Below, piece by piece: positions 17,107 through 27,540 of a DNA stretch of 46,778 nucleotides (position 1 is its first letter; each line of letters starts with the position of its first letter). Under the pieces are notes generated by a model, which was given only the letters and a program-made list of their open reading frames with translations, searched no databases and was not told where the DNA came from. The translations under genes and the position numbers were made by a program. The DNA comes from Moraxella cuniculi DSM 21768 (lineage in GTDB: Bacteria; Pseudomonadota; Gammaproteobacteria; Pseudomonadales; Moraxellaceae): assembly GCF_900156515.1 (NCBI RefSeq), contig NZ_FTNU01000018.1, positions 1 through 46,778 of the forward strand. Reading direction: 5' to 3'.

Positions 17107-18657
17107 CTAATGATGACGCAACTGACTGGGGCGAAATCCTGTGGCAAGCAGTGCCACACCATACACGGCAGCACCAGCCAAACAAATGATTAATAACCAC
17201 AGTAACTTATACCACTGAGTTTGTTGTGCTGGATAAAATGGCAACAGCAGATACAGGGCAATCACCATGACGGTGCTGGCGATGATAAATTGGGCAAAGC
17301 GTTTTCGCCATGGTTTGCCAAAGCGATAAATGCCTCTTTGGTGCAAGATAAAGTACAAAAGTGCAGCATTGACAAAACTTGCAGCGGTGGTTGCCAGTGC
17401 CAAGCCGCCATGCAACGGCAGGCGTGCCAAATAAAATATCCCAATAAACAGGACGCTAAACAGCATATTGGCAAATACCGAAATAATGCCAACTTTAACA
17501 GGGGTTTTGGTGTCTTGATCGGCAAAAAACGCAGGGGCAAAAATTTTAATGAGCATAAAGCCCAAGATACCCCCAGAGAGTGCTTTTAGTGCCACACCGC
17601 TCATCAAGGCATCGTTGGCGTCAAATTCGCCACGCACAAACAAAGCGTCCATTAGTACATTAGACAGCACAAACATGGCAAGGCTTGCAGGCAGTCCCAC
17701 CAGAATAATCAGCCGTGCTGCCCAGTCAAGCGTCTTGACAAAAGTTTCTTGGTCAGCTTTGGCACGACTTGCAGAAAGGCTTGGCAAAATCACCGTGCCA
17801 ATTGCCACGCCAATCAGCCCAAGTGGTAGTTCGCTTAGGCGTTCGGCAGCATACATCCAAGAGACTGACCCTGCCATCATCAGTGAGGCAAATACCGTAC
17901 TTAATAGCAGGTTAATCTGAGTAACAGAAACGCCAAAAATTGCTGGCAGCATGAGCTTTAGAATTTTTTTGACGCCATCGTCATGAAAATTGATACTGGG
18001 AGCAACAAGCAGTTTTTGTTGCCACAACTGCGGCAGCTGAATAACCAGCTGCAATATGCCAGAGACAGCAACGGCATAGCCCAATGCCATGATGGGTGTA
18101 TCCATCATTGGTGCAAGAATCAAAGTACCGCCAATCATCGCAAGGTTGAGCAGTACAGGAGCAAAAGCAGGGGCGGCAAAACGACCATAGCTTTGTAAAA
18201 TACTGCCAAAAAAAGCCGTCATTGAGATAAACAGCAAATACGGAAAAGTCAAACGCAATAAATCGGCTGCGGTGTCAAATTTTTGGGCATCACCAATAAA
18301 TCCGGGGGCAAACAGGGTAATAACTTGCGGTGCCAATATAATCACCACCACAGTCAGCACGAGCAAAATCAGCGATAACACCCCAGAGGTGCGAGCAATC
18401 AGCAGCTGCACTTCGTTAAAACTTCGCTTTTCTTTGTATTCGGTCAAAACAGGCACAAAGGCTTGGCTAAATGCCCCTTCGGCAAATAAACGACGCAAAA
18501 AATTGGGGATTTTAAAGGCCACCAAAAATGCGTCCATCAAGCCGCCTGCACCAAAAACGCTCATTAGCACCATGTCTCTTAACAAGCCCAAAATGCGAGA
18601 CAGCATTGTCATTGAGCTGACAATCATGGTTGAGCGAAAAAGCCGAGATTTTGCCAT
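17107..18657 (-). CDS. murJ: Lipid II flippase MurJ
   Basis: A 516-aa, 14-helix protein of the MVF family. The N-terminus MAKSRLFRSTMIVSSMTMLSRILGLLRD is characteristic, with the conserved arginines, and RLFAEGAFSQAFVPVL follows. It flips lipid II across the inner membrane for peptidoglycan synthesis. A longer frame reaches 18792, but the family start is clearly the internal ATG at 18657. It lies about 190 bp after ampD on the same strand, a sensible pairing of cell-wall synthesis and recycling. Confidence 0.95.
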   Translation of the reverse strand: MAKSRLFRSTMIVSSMTMLSRILGLLRDMVLMSVFGAGGLMDAFLVAFKIPNFLRRLFAEGAFSQAFVPVLTEYKEKRSFNEVQLLIARTSGVLSLILLVLTVVVIILAPQVITLFAPGFIGDAQKFDTAADLLRLTFPYLLFISMTAFFGSILQSYGRFAAPAFAPVLLNLAMIGGTLILAPMMDTPIMALGYAVAVSGILQLVIQLPQLWQQKLLVAPSINFHDDGVKKILKLMLPAIFGVSVTQINLLLSTVFASLMMAGSVSWMYAAERLSELPLGLIGVAIGTVILPSLSASRAKADQETFVKTLDWAARLIILVGLPASLAMFVLSNVLMDALFVRGEFDANDALMSGVALKALSGGILGFMLIKIFAPAFFADQDTKTPVKVGIISVFANMLFSVLFIGIFYLARLPLHGGLALATTAASFVNAALLYFILHQRGIYRFGKPWRKRFAQFIIASTVMVIALYLLLPFYPAQQTQWYKLLWLLIICLAGAAVYGVALLATGFRPSQLRHH

Positions 18658-18849
18658 AATAAAATCAACATTGCCAAAAGGTAGTATTTTACTTGGTTTT
18701 GATGATTTTTGCTTGGATTTTGTGCTTAGGCAGGGCGGTTTTGCTGGGCAATTTGTAAGTTTGTGTAAATTTACCGCCAAAATTTTGGGCAATTATCAAG
18801 CGGTTGCTTGACAGCTGCCCAAGGGGTTATGCGTGGCAAATTAGCACGA

Positions 18850-19449
18850 TTACTTGCTGGTAGATAGGTATAATTGTGCAACCCTGCTGCGTAATTTTTG
18901 CCAATCAAAATGCTTGCCGGGGTCGGTTTTGCGGCTGGGGGCGATGTCGCTATGACCTGCCAGCTGACGGCGAGTGGCAGGATAGGCATGATAAATGGCA
19001 ACGATGATTTGGCTTAATACTTCGTATTGAATTTCTTCATAATCCTGATGGTCTGTGCCTTCAAGCTCAATGCCAATGCTAAAATCATTGCAGTTGGCTC
19101 GCCCAAGATAGCTTGAGATGCCAGCGTGCCATGCTCGGTCATTAAAATTAACAAATTGCGTAACCGTACCGTCTCGCTCAATAAATAAATGTGCAGATAC
19201 TTGCAGTGTGCAAATTTCGGCAAAATATGGGTGGTCGGTGGCGATGAGCTTGTTTTGAAAAAAAGCCTTGACATAGTGCGTGCCTGTGTCATCGCTTTGG
19301 TTGAATTGTGCAGGGGGTAGGCTGATGTTGTGAATGATGATTGCTGAGATTTCACCAAAGTCAGCTGGGCGTGCGTTGAAATTCGGCGAGGCAACAAAAG
19401 TGCTGCCTTGCAAGATACCGTCTTTAATAAAAAATGATGAAGGGTTCAT
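18850..19449 (-). CDS. ampD: 1,6-anhydro-N-acetylmuramyl-L-alanine amidase AmpD
   Basis: A 199-aa amidase_2 enzyme. It contains ISAIIIHNISLPP with the first zinc His, VSAHLFIERDGTVTQFV, WHAGISSYLGRANCNDFSIGIELEG and GHSDIAPSRKTDPGKHFDW with the further zinc ligands. It cleaves the peptide from anhydro-muropeptides in the cytoplasm and, in related bacteria, controls AmpC induction. The frame is open up to 19539, but MNPSSFFIKDG at 19449 matches the family N-terminus. It diverges from the DUF4105 gene. Confidence 0.9.
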   Translation of the reverse strand: MNPSSFFIKDGILQGSTFVASPNFNARPADFGEISAIIIHNISLPPAQFNQSDDTGTHYVKAFFQNKLIATDHPYFAEICTLQVSAHLFIERDGTVTQFVNFNDRAWHAGISSYLGRANCNDFSIGIELEGTDHQDYEEIQYEVLSQIIVAIYHAYPATRRQLAGHSDIAPSRKTDPGKHFDWQKLRSRVAQLYLSTSK

Positions 19450-19595
19450 GAGTTGATATTGACCAAAATTTCTTGTATTGTAACACAATTGACGCATGAT
19501 TTTTGTGATAAATTTTGGCATAATGCCTTGATTGAACAAAGGCTGATACTAAGCTTAGCGATGGGTATCATTGATTGCTCCATCTGGGTGATGAT

Positions 19596-21398
19596 ATGAA
19601 TAAATGGCAAGTTATGATAAGGTTAAAAGCGATTGTTGCTATTTGTATGGCATTGTCTGCACAGGTACAGGCTGGATTGTCCAAGCAGGCTGACATTGGG
19701 GCAATGACAACAGTTGCAAAGAAGCAGCTGGGTAATCCGTTTGGGCTTGATGATGCTACAGTGGCTCAATTGGCAAAGACAACCACATGGCGGCGATTGC
19801 TGTTATTTGCTGATACGCCAACCAAAAACGATCAAAGTCGTGTACAAAATCCCAAGTTCTTTTTGAGCGATGAGGGTGAGAAAAATCCGCAAGCTGAGCT
19901 TGTCGCCATGCTAACCGCCATGCAAAACCGTGATAATCAGGCGATTTGTCAGTTTGTGGCACGGGTGTATTTTTTGAATCAATCGCTGGCAGAGCGTGGG
20001 ATTAACACGAGGGTCGATGACTCGTCATGTCAGGCGTTTTGGCAGTTTGCCGATACAATCAATGCCAAGCGGTTGTCGCTGATATTTGCCGAAGAAAATC
20101 CCAATAATATAGCCTCGGCATTTGGCCATGTCTGGTTGCGTGCTGATGCAGACACGATTGATGACTCCGAGGCTGTGGCGATAAATTATACCGTGGCAAC
20201 CGACAGGGCGGATAATGCCATCAAATCCACCACCAAGTCCATCTTTGGTGGCTATGCAGGCGTGATGGAGATGATGAGCTATGAGCAAAAAGCACAGGAT
20301 TATCTGGTTAAAGATGGGCGGGATTTGTGGCAGTTTGAGCTGGACTTGACTGCCGATGAGGTCATGCAAATCGTTCGGCATATTTGGGAAATTAAAGACA
20401 TGGCACGGCCGTATTTTTTTACCCATGATAATTGTGCCACCGAAATTGTGCGATTGCTTGATGTTGTCAGGGACAAAGCACAACTAAGCAAAGCAGTTGG
20501 TAAGGTGGTGATACCAGCACGCATGGCTTTTGTGCTAAAGCAACAAAATATGCTGGCAGATGAGCGGTTTATTCCTTCGCAAGCAACCATTCGTCAAGCT
20601 CGGCTGAATCGTGGTGGTGATTTGTCCGAGTTGCTGCCAAATCATAACAACCCAACCCAAGCTAATGCTGTGTATCGCTTTGGTGTTGGCGGTGGCTTTG
20701 ATAAGCAAGCCGATGACGCAGTCTATGGCGTGCAATTGACGGCAGCTTATCAGGATTTGCTTGACAATCCAAATGGCACTCGTCAGCTGCTTGATTTGCA
20801 GTTATTATCATTGACGGTCAGGGCTGATAATCACAGACTCAGACTTGATGATTTTACCTTGTTTGCAACGCGTAGCCTAAACCCTGTCAATACTGCCAAA
20901 AATAATGCCAGCGATGACAAGGCGGCTTATGCAACAGGCATGGGCATTCGGCTGCATCGTGTGATTGACGCATCATCACCTGCCAATGATGATGCCTTGG
21001 TGTTTGATGTTGGTGTGCAGCGGGGAAAATCATGGGCATTTGGCAAGACAGATGACAATCGTGGTGAGTTTGCCGATACCGTCTGCTATGCACTGCTTGA
21101 TGGCAAAATGCAACTTGGGCGTATCAATCAAGGCTATCGGCTAGCTCTGGGGCCATCGCTTGGCTGTGTGTCTTATTTGACAAAGTCTGTGCGTATGATG
21201 ACACAGCTTGATATGCCTTATTATTATCATCCTGACCGTGGTTCGTCAAATCGCTCTGGCTATATGCAGCCAACAGTGAGCTTTGCTGTGCAAAAAGATT
21301 TGTCAGCAAACCATGCCCTGCGACTGACTGCCAAAGCCGAGCGGCTAAATGATGCAAGCAACAAGCAGGCAATGCTGTATCTATACAGATATTTTTAA
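19596..21398 (+). CDS. Secreted DUF4105 protein with C-terminal beta-barrel-like region
   Basis: A 600-aa protein with a signal peptide (MNKWQVMIRLKAIVAICMAL, cut near AQVQAG). Residues 60-350 are DUF4105: RLSLIFAEENPNNIASAFGHVWL and FTHDNCATEIVRLLDV carry the conserved His and the Cys-Ala-Thr triad region. The last ~230 residues alternate hydrophobic and polar positions and end in YLYRYF, like an outer-membrane barrel. The family function is unsettled. TTG 19575 is also in frame but the ATG has GGGTGATG upstream. A second DUF4105 gene lies at 7.7-8.8 kb. The epimerase gene follows 16 bp later. Confidence 0.75.
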   Translation: MNKWQVMIRLKAIVAICMALSAQVQAGLSKQADIGAMTTVAKKQLGNPFGLDDATVAQLAKTTTWRRLLLFADTPTKNDQSRVQNPKFFLSDEGEKNPQAELVAMLTAMQNRDNQAICQFVARVYFLNQSLAERGINTRVDDSSCQAFWQFADTINAKRLSLIFAEENPNNIASAFGHVWLRADADTIDDSEAVAINYTVATDRADNAIKSTTKSIFGGYAGVMEMMSYEQKAQDYLVKDGRDLWQFELDLTADEVMQIVRHIWEIKDMARPYFFTHDNCATEIVRLLDVVRDKAQLSKAVGKVVIPARMAFVLKQQNMLADERFIPSQATIRQARLNRGGDLSELLPNHNNPTQANAVYRFGVGGGFDKQADDAVYGVQLTAAYQDLLDNPNGTRQLLDLQLLSLTVRADNHRLRLDDFTLFATRSLNPVNTAKNNASDDKAAYATGMGIRLHRVIDASSPANDDALVFDVGVQRGKSWAFGKTDDNRGEFADTVCYALLDGKMQLGRINQGYRLALGPSLGCVSYLTKSVRMMTQLDMPYYYHPDRGSSNRSGYMQPTVSFAVQKDLSANHALRLTAKAERLNDASNKQAMLYLYRYF

Positions 21399-21414
21399 GG
21401 AATTAAAACAAATT

Positions 21415-22281
21415 ATGGTAGAAAAATTTCTCATCATCGGTCAAGGCCGCATAGGCAAGCCCCTATCGCTCAAACTGGCTGATACTTATGCGGTACATAC
21501 AGTCGCTCGCAGCCATCACCAATATGACAACCCTGCCATTTGTTTGCACCAAAAAGACGCTGCCACCTTGCACGCAGATGAACTGATGGGGGTAACGCAT
21601 CTTGTCATCATCATCGCACCAAACAAAGCCAGAGCCACCGCCAACCATCGCCAAGCCTACCAAGAAAGCTACTGGCGGATATGCCGTCATCTTGCCGATT
21701 TGGCGGCGGACAGTCGCTGGCGGTATCGACTAAAGCAGGTGCTGTTTGTCTCATCAACCGCAGTTTATGGCGAAAATGCAGGCGAGACAATCAACGAAAA
21801 TACGCCAGCTGTACCAACCACTCCCACTGCTCAAATACTGTTAGATAGCGAGAAGGTGCTGCAACAAGCCTTTGGCAAAAAAGCAGTTATCGTCCGTGCT
21901 GCAGGTATCTATCATCATGCCAGCACACGGCTTATTGATCAGGCAAGGCAAGCGTATCAGCACGGCGTGCCAAGCCATCATTATACCAATCGGATTTTTG
22001 CCGATGATTTGGTAAATGTGCTTTATCAGATTGTATTGACCGACCAGCCCAAGCCAATTTATCTTGCCTGTGATGGGGTGAGCGTGAGCAGTTTTGAACT
22101 GTTGGCATTTTTGGCAACAAGGCTTGGGTTTTTGCCACCTGCGTGCATGATAAGCCCACCAACGGGCAAAAAAATCGTACCAAACATTGATACTGGACTG
22201 CTGCAATTTGCCAATTATCAGGCAGGCTATGATGAAATTATTAAAAATCTTACCGTGCAGCACAACAAAAAAGTACCTTGA
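21415..22281 (+). CDS. NAD(P)-binding epimerase/dehydratase family protein (YeeZ-like)
   Basis: A 288-aa short-chain dehydrogenase-like protein. FLIIGQGRIGKPLSLKL is the Rossmann loop, LFVSSTAVYGENAGETINENTP is the catalytic Ser and Tyr region typical of YeeZ-type epimerase relatives, and RAAGIYHHASTR follows. The substrate is unknown. ATG 21415 with AAGGA 12 bases upstream is preferred to the upstream in-frame ATG inside the preceding gene. It is probably co-transcribed with the DUF4105 gene. Confidence 0.8.
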   Translation: MVEKFLIIGQGRIGKPLSLKLADTYAVHTVARSHHQYDNPAICLHQKDAATLHADELMGVTHLVIIIAPNKARATANHRQAYQESYWRICRHLADLAADSRWRYRLKQVLFVSSTAVYGENAGETINENTPAVPTTPTAQILLDSEKVLQQAFGKKAVIVRAAGIYHHASTRLIDQARQAYQHGVPSHHYTNRIFADDLVNVLYQIVLTDQPKPIYLACDGVSVSSFELLAFLATRLGFLPPACMISPPTGKKIVPNIDTGLLQFANYQAGYDEIIKNLTVQHNKKVP

Positions 22282-22656
22282 AATACTTTGGCATGATATT
22301 GATTTTATGATGATTATGTACTATTCTTGCATGGGCTTGATGATGATGCTACACCGTTTGGCTGATAAAGATTGGCAAATACCTATTAAGGCTTATTGAC
22401 TTATTTACTTGCTGGAGGCGTGCAGTGTCGGCAAAGGTCTTTTGCGGAGCGTTGTGCATTTATCATTAAGCGAAGGCTTTGTTATAATTTGCTGTGATTT
22501 ATGCAGTTTTATTCAATGAAAAATTGACAGCGTTTCAGATGGTTGCTATAGTTGTTGTTTTGCTTGGCTGATTTGTCGGTAGGCTTGATAATGCCAATTT
22601 AAACTGATTAAAAACTTATCAGATGAATGCACTTGAAAATTTAAGGTTAAAAATTT
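22282..22656. other. Gene-free region holding the valS promoter and leader
   Basis: No supported gene. A promoter is visible at 22460-22488, leaving a leader of about 160 bases before valS. I see no T-box or clear attenuator hairpin in it. Confidence 0.5.
22460..22488 (+). promoter_or_regulatory. Putative promoter of valS
   Basis: TTATCA (22460-22465) and a perfect TATAAT (22483-22488) with a 17-bp spacer. Confidence 0.55.
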
Positions 22657-25497
22657 ATGTCTAGTCAGATGTCTTTGGTCTACAACCCTTCATCTTTTGA
22701 AAGCAAATGGTATAAAACTTGGGAGGAGAATGGTTATTTTCGCCCAAGTTTCGACAAACAGCAGTCATTTTCTATCGTGTTGCCACCGCCAAATGTAACA
22801 GGCAGTCTGCACATGGGGCATGGCTTTAATAATACCATCATGGACGCTTTGACTCGTTATCATCGCATGAAAGGGTGCAATACGCTTTGGCAGGGCGGTA
22901 CAGATCATGCTGGTATCGCAACCCAAATGGTGGTTGAGCGTCAGCTGGGGCTACAGGGCATTTCTCGCCATGACTTGGGACGAGAAAAATTCCTAGAAAA
23001 AGTTTGGCAATGGAAAGAGCAATCAGGCAGCACGATGACCAATCAGATTCGCAGGCTTGGCTCAAGCATTGACTGGTCGCGTGAACGCTTTACGATGGAC
23101 GAGGATTTGTCGCAAGTTGTCAAAGAGGTTTTTGTGCGTCTACACGAACAGGGACTGATTTATCGTGGCAAACGCTTGGTAAACTGGGACATTAAGCTAC
23201 AGACTGCCATCAGTGATTTGGAAGTAGAAAACCGTGATGAAAAAGGCTTTATGTATCATGTTCGCTATCCTTTTGTGGCAGGACAAACAGATGCCAATGG
23301 GCTAAGCCTTGATGGTAAATATATGCACATTGCCACTACTCGTCCAGAGACCATTTTGGCAGACGGCTGTTTGGCGGTACACCCTGATGATGAACGCTAT
23401 ACGGCTGTCGTGGGCAAGATGGTGCATGTGCCGCTTACCGATCGTGTGATTCCTGTGCTTGCAGATGAATATCCTGATCCAGAGTTTGGCACAGGCTGTG
23501 TGAAGATTACCCCTGCACATGATTTTAATGATTATGAAGTTGGTCAGCGTCATGATATTGAAATCATTAATCTGATGAATCTTGATGGTACGATGAACAA
23601 CAATGCACCAGCTGCCTATCGTGGGCTGGATCGTTTTGATGCTCGCACCAAGATTATTGAGGATTTGACAACACATGAATTTTTGGAAAAAATTGAGCCG
23701 CATGAGTTAAAACGCCCTTATGGCGACAGATCTGGCGTGGTGATTGAGCCGCTATTGACCGATCAATGGTATGTAAAAATCGCACCGCTTGCCAAAACTG
23801 CCATCGAAGCGGTGCAAGATGGACGCATTAAATTTGTACCAGAGCAGTACACCAATATGTACATGGCATGGATGCGTGATATTCAAGACTGGTGCATTAG
23901 CCGTCAGCTGTGGTGGGGGCATCGCATTCCTGCGTGGTATGATGAGGTGGGTAATGTCTATGTCGGTCGCGATGAAAAGGAAGTCCGCCAAAAATATCAG
24001 TTGGGCGATGTGGCGTTACGCCAAGATGAAGATGTGCTTGATACTTGGTTTAGCTCTGCATTGTGGACTTTTTCAACGCTGGGCTGGACGGGCACCGATG
24101 CTGATTTTGACAATGAAATTTTGCAAAATTTCCACCCAACCAGCGTGCTGGTAACAGGTTTTGATATTATTTTCTTTTGGGTAGCTCGCATGATTATGAT
24201 GACCATGCACTTTGTCAAAGACAAAGATGGCACACCACAAGTACCATTTAAGACCGTCTATGTGCATGGTTTGGTGCGTGATGCTGAAGGTCAAAAAATG
24301 AGCAAATCCAAAGGCAATGTGCTAGATCCGCTGGATTTGATTGATGGTATTGACCTTGAGAGTTTGGTTGCCAAACGCACCACAGGGCTGATGAATCCCA
24401 AAGATGCCAGCAAGATCGAAAAAGCAACTCGCAAAGAATTTGCCGAAGGGATTGCAGCCTTTGGCACAGATGCGGTGCGATTTACCTTTTGTGCATTGGC
24501 AAATACGGGGCGTGATATTAGATTTGACCTAAAACGCGTTGAAGGCTACCGTAATTTTTGTAATAAGATTTGGAATGCGACACGCTTTGTGCTGATGAAT
24601 GTTGAGGGTAAAACCATTGCCAAAGAGGCTCGTGCTGATTTGTGGGAATTGCCTGAGCGATGGATTGTCAGCCGACTACAAAAATGCGAACAGGCGGTGA
24701 ATTTGGCATTTGACACCTATCGCTTGGATTTGGCAGCACAGGCGATTTATGACTTTATTTGGAATGAGTATTGTGATTGGTATTTGGAATTAACCAAGCC
24801 TGTGCTGGCTGATGAGCAAGTATCCGAGGAGAGAAAGGCAGAGGTTCGCCGTGTGTTGCTGTCCGTGCTGGAGGTGGCATTGCGATTGGCTCACCCATTG
24901 ATGCCGTTTATCACGGAGGAGATTTGGCAGGTGATTGCACCAATGATTGACCGAGGTGGCAAGAGCATCATGCTAAGCCAGTTCCCTGTGGCTGATGAGC
25001 AAAAAATCAGCGAACAGGCTGAGTCAGACATGGCATGGTTGCAGGGTCTGATTGGTGCGGTGCGAAATATCCGTGGCGAGATGAAGTTGGGTAATGGTGT
25101 CAAACTCCCCGTTCTGCTACAAAATATCAACCAAAATGAGCATGATACCATTGTCCGTATTGAGCCATTATTTAAAGCATTGGCAAAAGTTGAAAGCCTT
25201 GATTATCTTGCCTCTGGCGAAAAAGCACCGTTATCATCATCGGCGGTGGTTGGCAGTGCAGTGGTGTTGGTACCGATGAAGGGCTTGATTGATCCTACTG
25301 CCGAGCTTGGTCGTCTGCAAAAAGAGCTGGATAAATTAACCAAGCAGCACGACCAAATCGCAGGTAAGCTTGCCAATGAAGGCTTTGTAGCAAAAGCACC
25401 GCCTGCGGTGGTGGAGGTAGAAAAAGCCAAACTTGCTGAGTTAATTGGGCAGATTGATAAGGTAAGGGCAAATATGCAAGAGATTGATAATCTATAA
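22657..25497 (+). CDS. valS: Valyl-tRNA synthetase
   Basis: A 946-aa class I synthetase, the usual size. The HIGH-type motif is in [14 protein letters not shown] and the KMSKS motif in [10 protein letters not shown]. The editing domain lies between ([29 protein letters not shown]). The C-terminal coiled coil begins near [19 protein letters not shown]. It charges tRNA-Val in the cytoplasm. No insertion is present, unlike ileS in this window. A strong terminator follows. Confidence 0.97.
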   Translation: MSSQMSLVYNPSSFESKWYKTWEENGYFRPSFDKQQSFSIVLPPPNVTGSLHMGHGFNNTIMDALTRYHRMKGCNTLWQGGTDHAGIATQMVVERQLGLQGISRHDLGREKFLEKVWQWKEQSGSTMTNQIRRLGSSIDWSRERFTMDEDLSQVVKEVFVRLHEQGLIYRGKRLVNWDIKLQTAISDLEVENRDEKGFMYHVRYPFVAGQTDANGLSLDGKYMHIATTRPETILADGCLAVHPDDERYTAVVGKMVHVPLTDRVIPVLADEYPDPEFGTGCVKITPAHDFNDYEVGQRHDIEIINLMNLDGTMNNNAPAAYRGLDRFDARTKIIEDLTTHEFLEKIEPHELKRPYGDRSGVVIEPLLTDQWYVKIAPLAKTAIEAVQDGRIKFVPEQYTNMYMAWMRDIQDWCISRQLWWGHRIPAWYDEVGNVYVGRDEKEVRQKYQLGDVALRQDEDVLDTWFSSALWTFSTLGWTGTDADFDNEILQNFHPTSVLVTGFDIIFFWVARMIMMTMHFVKDKDGTPQVPFKTVYVHGLVRDAEGQKMSKSKGNVLDPLDLIDGIDLESLVAKRTTGLMNPKDASKIEKATRKEFAEGIAAFGTDAVRFTFCALANTGRDIRFDLKRVEGYRNFCNKIWNATRFVLMNVEGKTIAKEARADLWELPERWIVSRLQKCEQAVNLAFDTYRLDLAAQAIYDFIWNEYCDWYLELTKPVLADEQVSEERKAEVRRVLLSVLEVALRLAHPLMPFITEEIWQVIAPMIDRGGKSIMLSQFPVADEQKISEQAESDMAWLQGLIGAVRNIRGEMKLGNGVKLPVLLQNINQNEHDTIVRIEPLFKALAKVESLDYLASGEKAPLSSSAVVGSAVVLVPMKGLIDPTAELGRLQKELDKLTKQHDQIAGKLANEGFVAKAPPAVVEVEKAKLAELIGQIDKVRANMQEIDNL

Positions 25498-25504
25498 TGC
25501 AGCT

Positions 25505-25532
25505 CGGCGGACAACTTTGTTCGCCGATTTTT
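25505..25532 (+). terminator. Terminator of valS
   Basis: CGGCGGACA (25505-25513) pairs with TGTTCGCCG (25518-25526) around a 4-base loop, then a T-rich tail. Confidence 0.85.
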
Positions 25533-25730
25533 GTTCTTGTTGGTAATATGGGTGGCCATACTGCATAAAAATGCGATGTTCGATATTATAAGATTTATTT
25601 TGATTTAAGTTATTAATTTAATTATTTTAAGATTAAAATTTTTAATAAAATTAATGATGTTATTTATTTTAATTATCTTATTGGACATTTAACCAATTTC
25701 ATTAAACGAAAATACAATAACCAGCCCAGG

Positions 25731-26795
25731 CTATAGCCCATCGAGCAGTAGCTGGGCGGATTGTTGTTGGCTTTGTAGGTTGGAAAAAGTAACGCCAACA
25801 AGACGAATTGGCTGGGTGCGTGGAATTTGCCGAAACAGCTCGCTAAGCCATTTATACGCATCATCGGCGGATTGATAAGGGGACTTTAGCGAGTGGCTGC
25901 GAGTGATTTGGCTAAAATCAGCATAACGAACCTTTAAAGTGATGGTGTGGGCTTGTAGATTGCGGTCGGAGAGCCTGCCAAATGCTTGACGAGTTTGCTC
26001 TTGTAGTTTGGCAAGCAAGATGTCATCACGATAAATATTCTCACCAAAAGTAATCTCGGTGCCGACAGATTTGCGTACACGCTCGGCTTTGACTTGACGA
26101 GTGTCAATGCCATGTGCGATATCATGATAGAATTTGCCCCGTTTGTTGCCAAATAACTGCACCAAAGTCTCAAGCGGTGTCAGTCGTAATTGTCTGCCTG
26201 TATGTACGCCGATTGCGTGCAATTTTTCGCTGCTGGCATGACCGATGCCATGAAATTTCTCAATCGGCAGAGAGTCAATCAAGGATTGTGCATGCTCGGG
26301 CATGATGACTGTGATGCCATTGGGCTTGTTAAGATCGGAGGCGATTTTTGCAAGCATTTTGGTATGCGAAACGCCTGCTGATGCGGTCAATCCCGTCTGC
26401 TGATAAATTTTGGCACGCAGTTCATTGGCAAGGGCGGTTGCCGAACCATACGCCTGCCAGACCTCACTGACATCAAGATACGCCTCGTCCAAAGACAGCG
26501 GTTCAACCAGTGGCGTGATGGCATACATCAGTGATAAAATCTGCTGGCTGACGGCACGATATGCCTCGAATCTGGGTCGAACAAAAATCGCATCAGGGCA
26601 GCGTTTTTTGGCATCACGGCAGCTCATCGCCGAGCGAATGCCAAACTGTCTTGCCTCATAGCTGGCAGCAGCAACCACACCACGCCCATCGGGGTCGCCA
26701 CCGACAATCAAAGGCTTGCCACGATATTGTGGACAATCCCGCTGTTCGACACTGGCAAAAAATGCGTCCATGTCAATATGAATGATTTTGTGCAT
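25731..26795 (-). CDS. dinB: DNA polymerase IV
   Basis: A 354-aa Y-family polymerase. HIDMDAFFASVEQRD holds the first catalytic Asp and the steric-gate region, SLDEAYLDVSE the second acidic pair, and VSHTKMLAKIASDLNKPNG is the palm signature. IEKFHGIGHASSEKLHAIG is the helix-hairpin-helix. It performs translesion synthesis. The C-terminal beta-clamp-binding tail is short (ends LLLDGL). No SOS-like operator is obvious upstream, and the ribosome binding site is weak. Confidence 0.95.
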   Translation of the reverse strand: MHKIIHIDMDAFFASVEQRDCPQYRGKPLIVGGDPDGRGVVAAASYEARQFGIRSAMSCRDAKKRCPDAIFVRPRFEAYRAVSQQILSLMYAITPLVEPLSLDEAYLDVSEVWQAYGSATALANELRAKIYQQTGLTASAGVSHTKMLAKIASDLNKPNGITVIMPEHAQSLIDSLPIEKFHGIGHASSEKLHAIGVHTGRQLRLTPLETLVQLFGNKRGKFYHDIAHGIDTRQVKAERVRKSVGTEITFGENIYRDDILLAKLQEQTRQAFGRLSDRNLQAHTITLKVRYADFSQITRSHSLKSPYQSADDAYKWLSELFRQIPRTQPIRLVGVTFSNLQSQQQSAQLLLDGL

Positions 26796-26941
26796 GGGTT
26801 GTGGTACTATGGCGATTGGTAAATTGATAAAATATCACAGTCATGCACAATGTACAAGATAAATGGTTAATAAAATCATCAGTACGCAGATTTGGCTGTG
26901 CTGATTTGGGCATGAACATGGTGCTACGATAGGTATAGTAG

Positions 26942-27340
26942 ATGAATCAGCGTCAAGAAATTTTTGCATATGCACTTACGCAGTATGGTGTATCAGCCGA
27001 GTATTTATGGGCAAATTTGCCCGATTATGCCGTGCTTAGACACCCAAGTAGCGGTGGGAAAAAGGGCAAATGGTTTGCCTTGATTGGTCATATTGAATAT
27101 CATAAATTGGGGGTTGCTAGGCTGGGCAGCAGTGATTTTTTGAATATAAAATGCCGACCTGATATGGCGATGATTTTGCAGCAGCAACAGGGCATATTGC
27201 CTGCTTATCACATGAATAAACAGCATTGGCTGACGATACTGCTTGATGGCTCTGTGGCGTTTGATGAGCTGGTGCTGCTGATTGATGGCAGTTATGATTT
27301 GACCAAGCCAAAGAAATTATTAAGAAAAACAAAAATATAA
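26942..27340 (+). CDS. MmcQ/YjbR family protein (DUF419)
   Basis: A 132-aa protein of the MmcQ/YjbR fold. It has the family order: short helices at the start (QEIFAYALTQYG), KWFALIGHIEYH in the middle, CRPDMAMILQQQQGILPAYHMNKQHWLTILL and the C-terminal LLIDGSYDLT. The family binds DNA-like ligands by fold but has no firm function. The gene appears to be alone. The C-terminal tail is basic. Confidence 0.85.
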   Translation: MNQRQEIFAYALTQYGVSAEYLWANLPDYAVLRHPSSGGKKGKWFALIGHIEYHKLGVARLGSSDFLNIKCRPDMAMILQQQQGILPAYHMNKQHWLTILLDGSVAFDELVLLIDGSYDLTKPKKLLRKTKI

Positions 27341-27418
27341 ATCAATTTTTGACTTATTATCAAGTGGCTACTTGTGTTTTAATGATAATATCGCAGGTTT
27401 GATTGAGTTTGCTTTGAC

Positions 27419-27452
27419 AAAAACACCCATCAAGCAGCAAAGCATGATGGGC
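27419..27452 (-). terminator. Putative terminator downstream of metG
   Basis: On the minus strand CCCATCA-type arms (27426-27432 with 27445-27451) are followed by TGTTTTTG. It lies about 90 bp past the metG stop. Confidence 0.5.
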
Positions 27453-27540
27453 GGATTGCCAGTGATGGCAGTGCATTTTCTCTTGCACACTTAAGCACGG
27501 TCAAATGATGCAAGCAGCCAAAACTGGCAGGCTGGCAATT

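Noticed and set aside
22187-22399. Small frame after the YeeZ-like gene
   Set aside because: Overlaps that gene's end in another frame and has no ribosome binding site.
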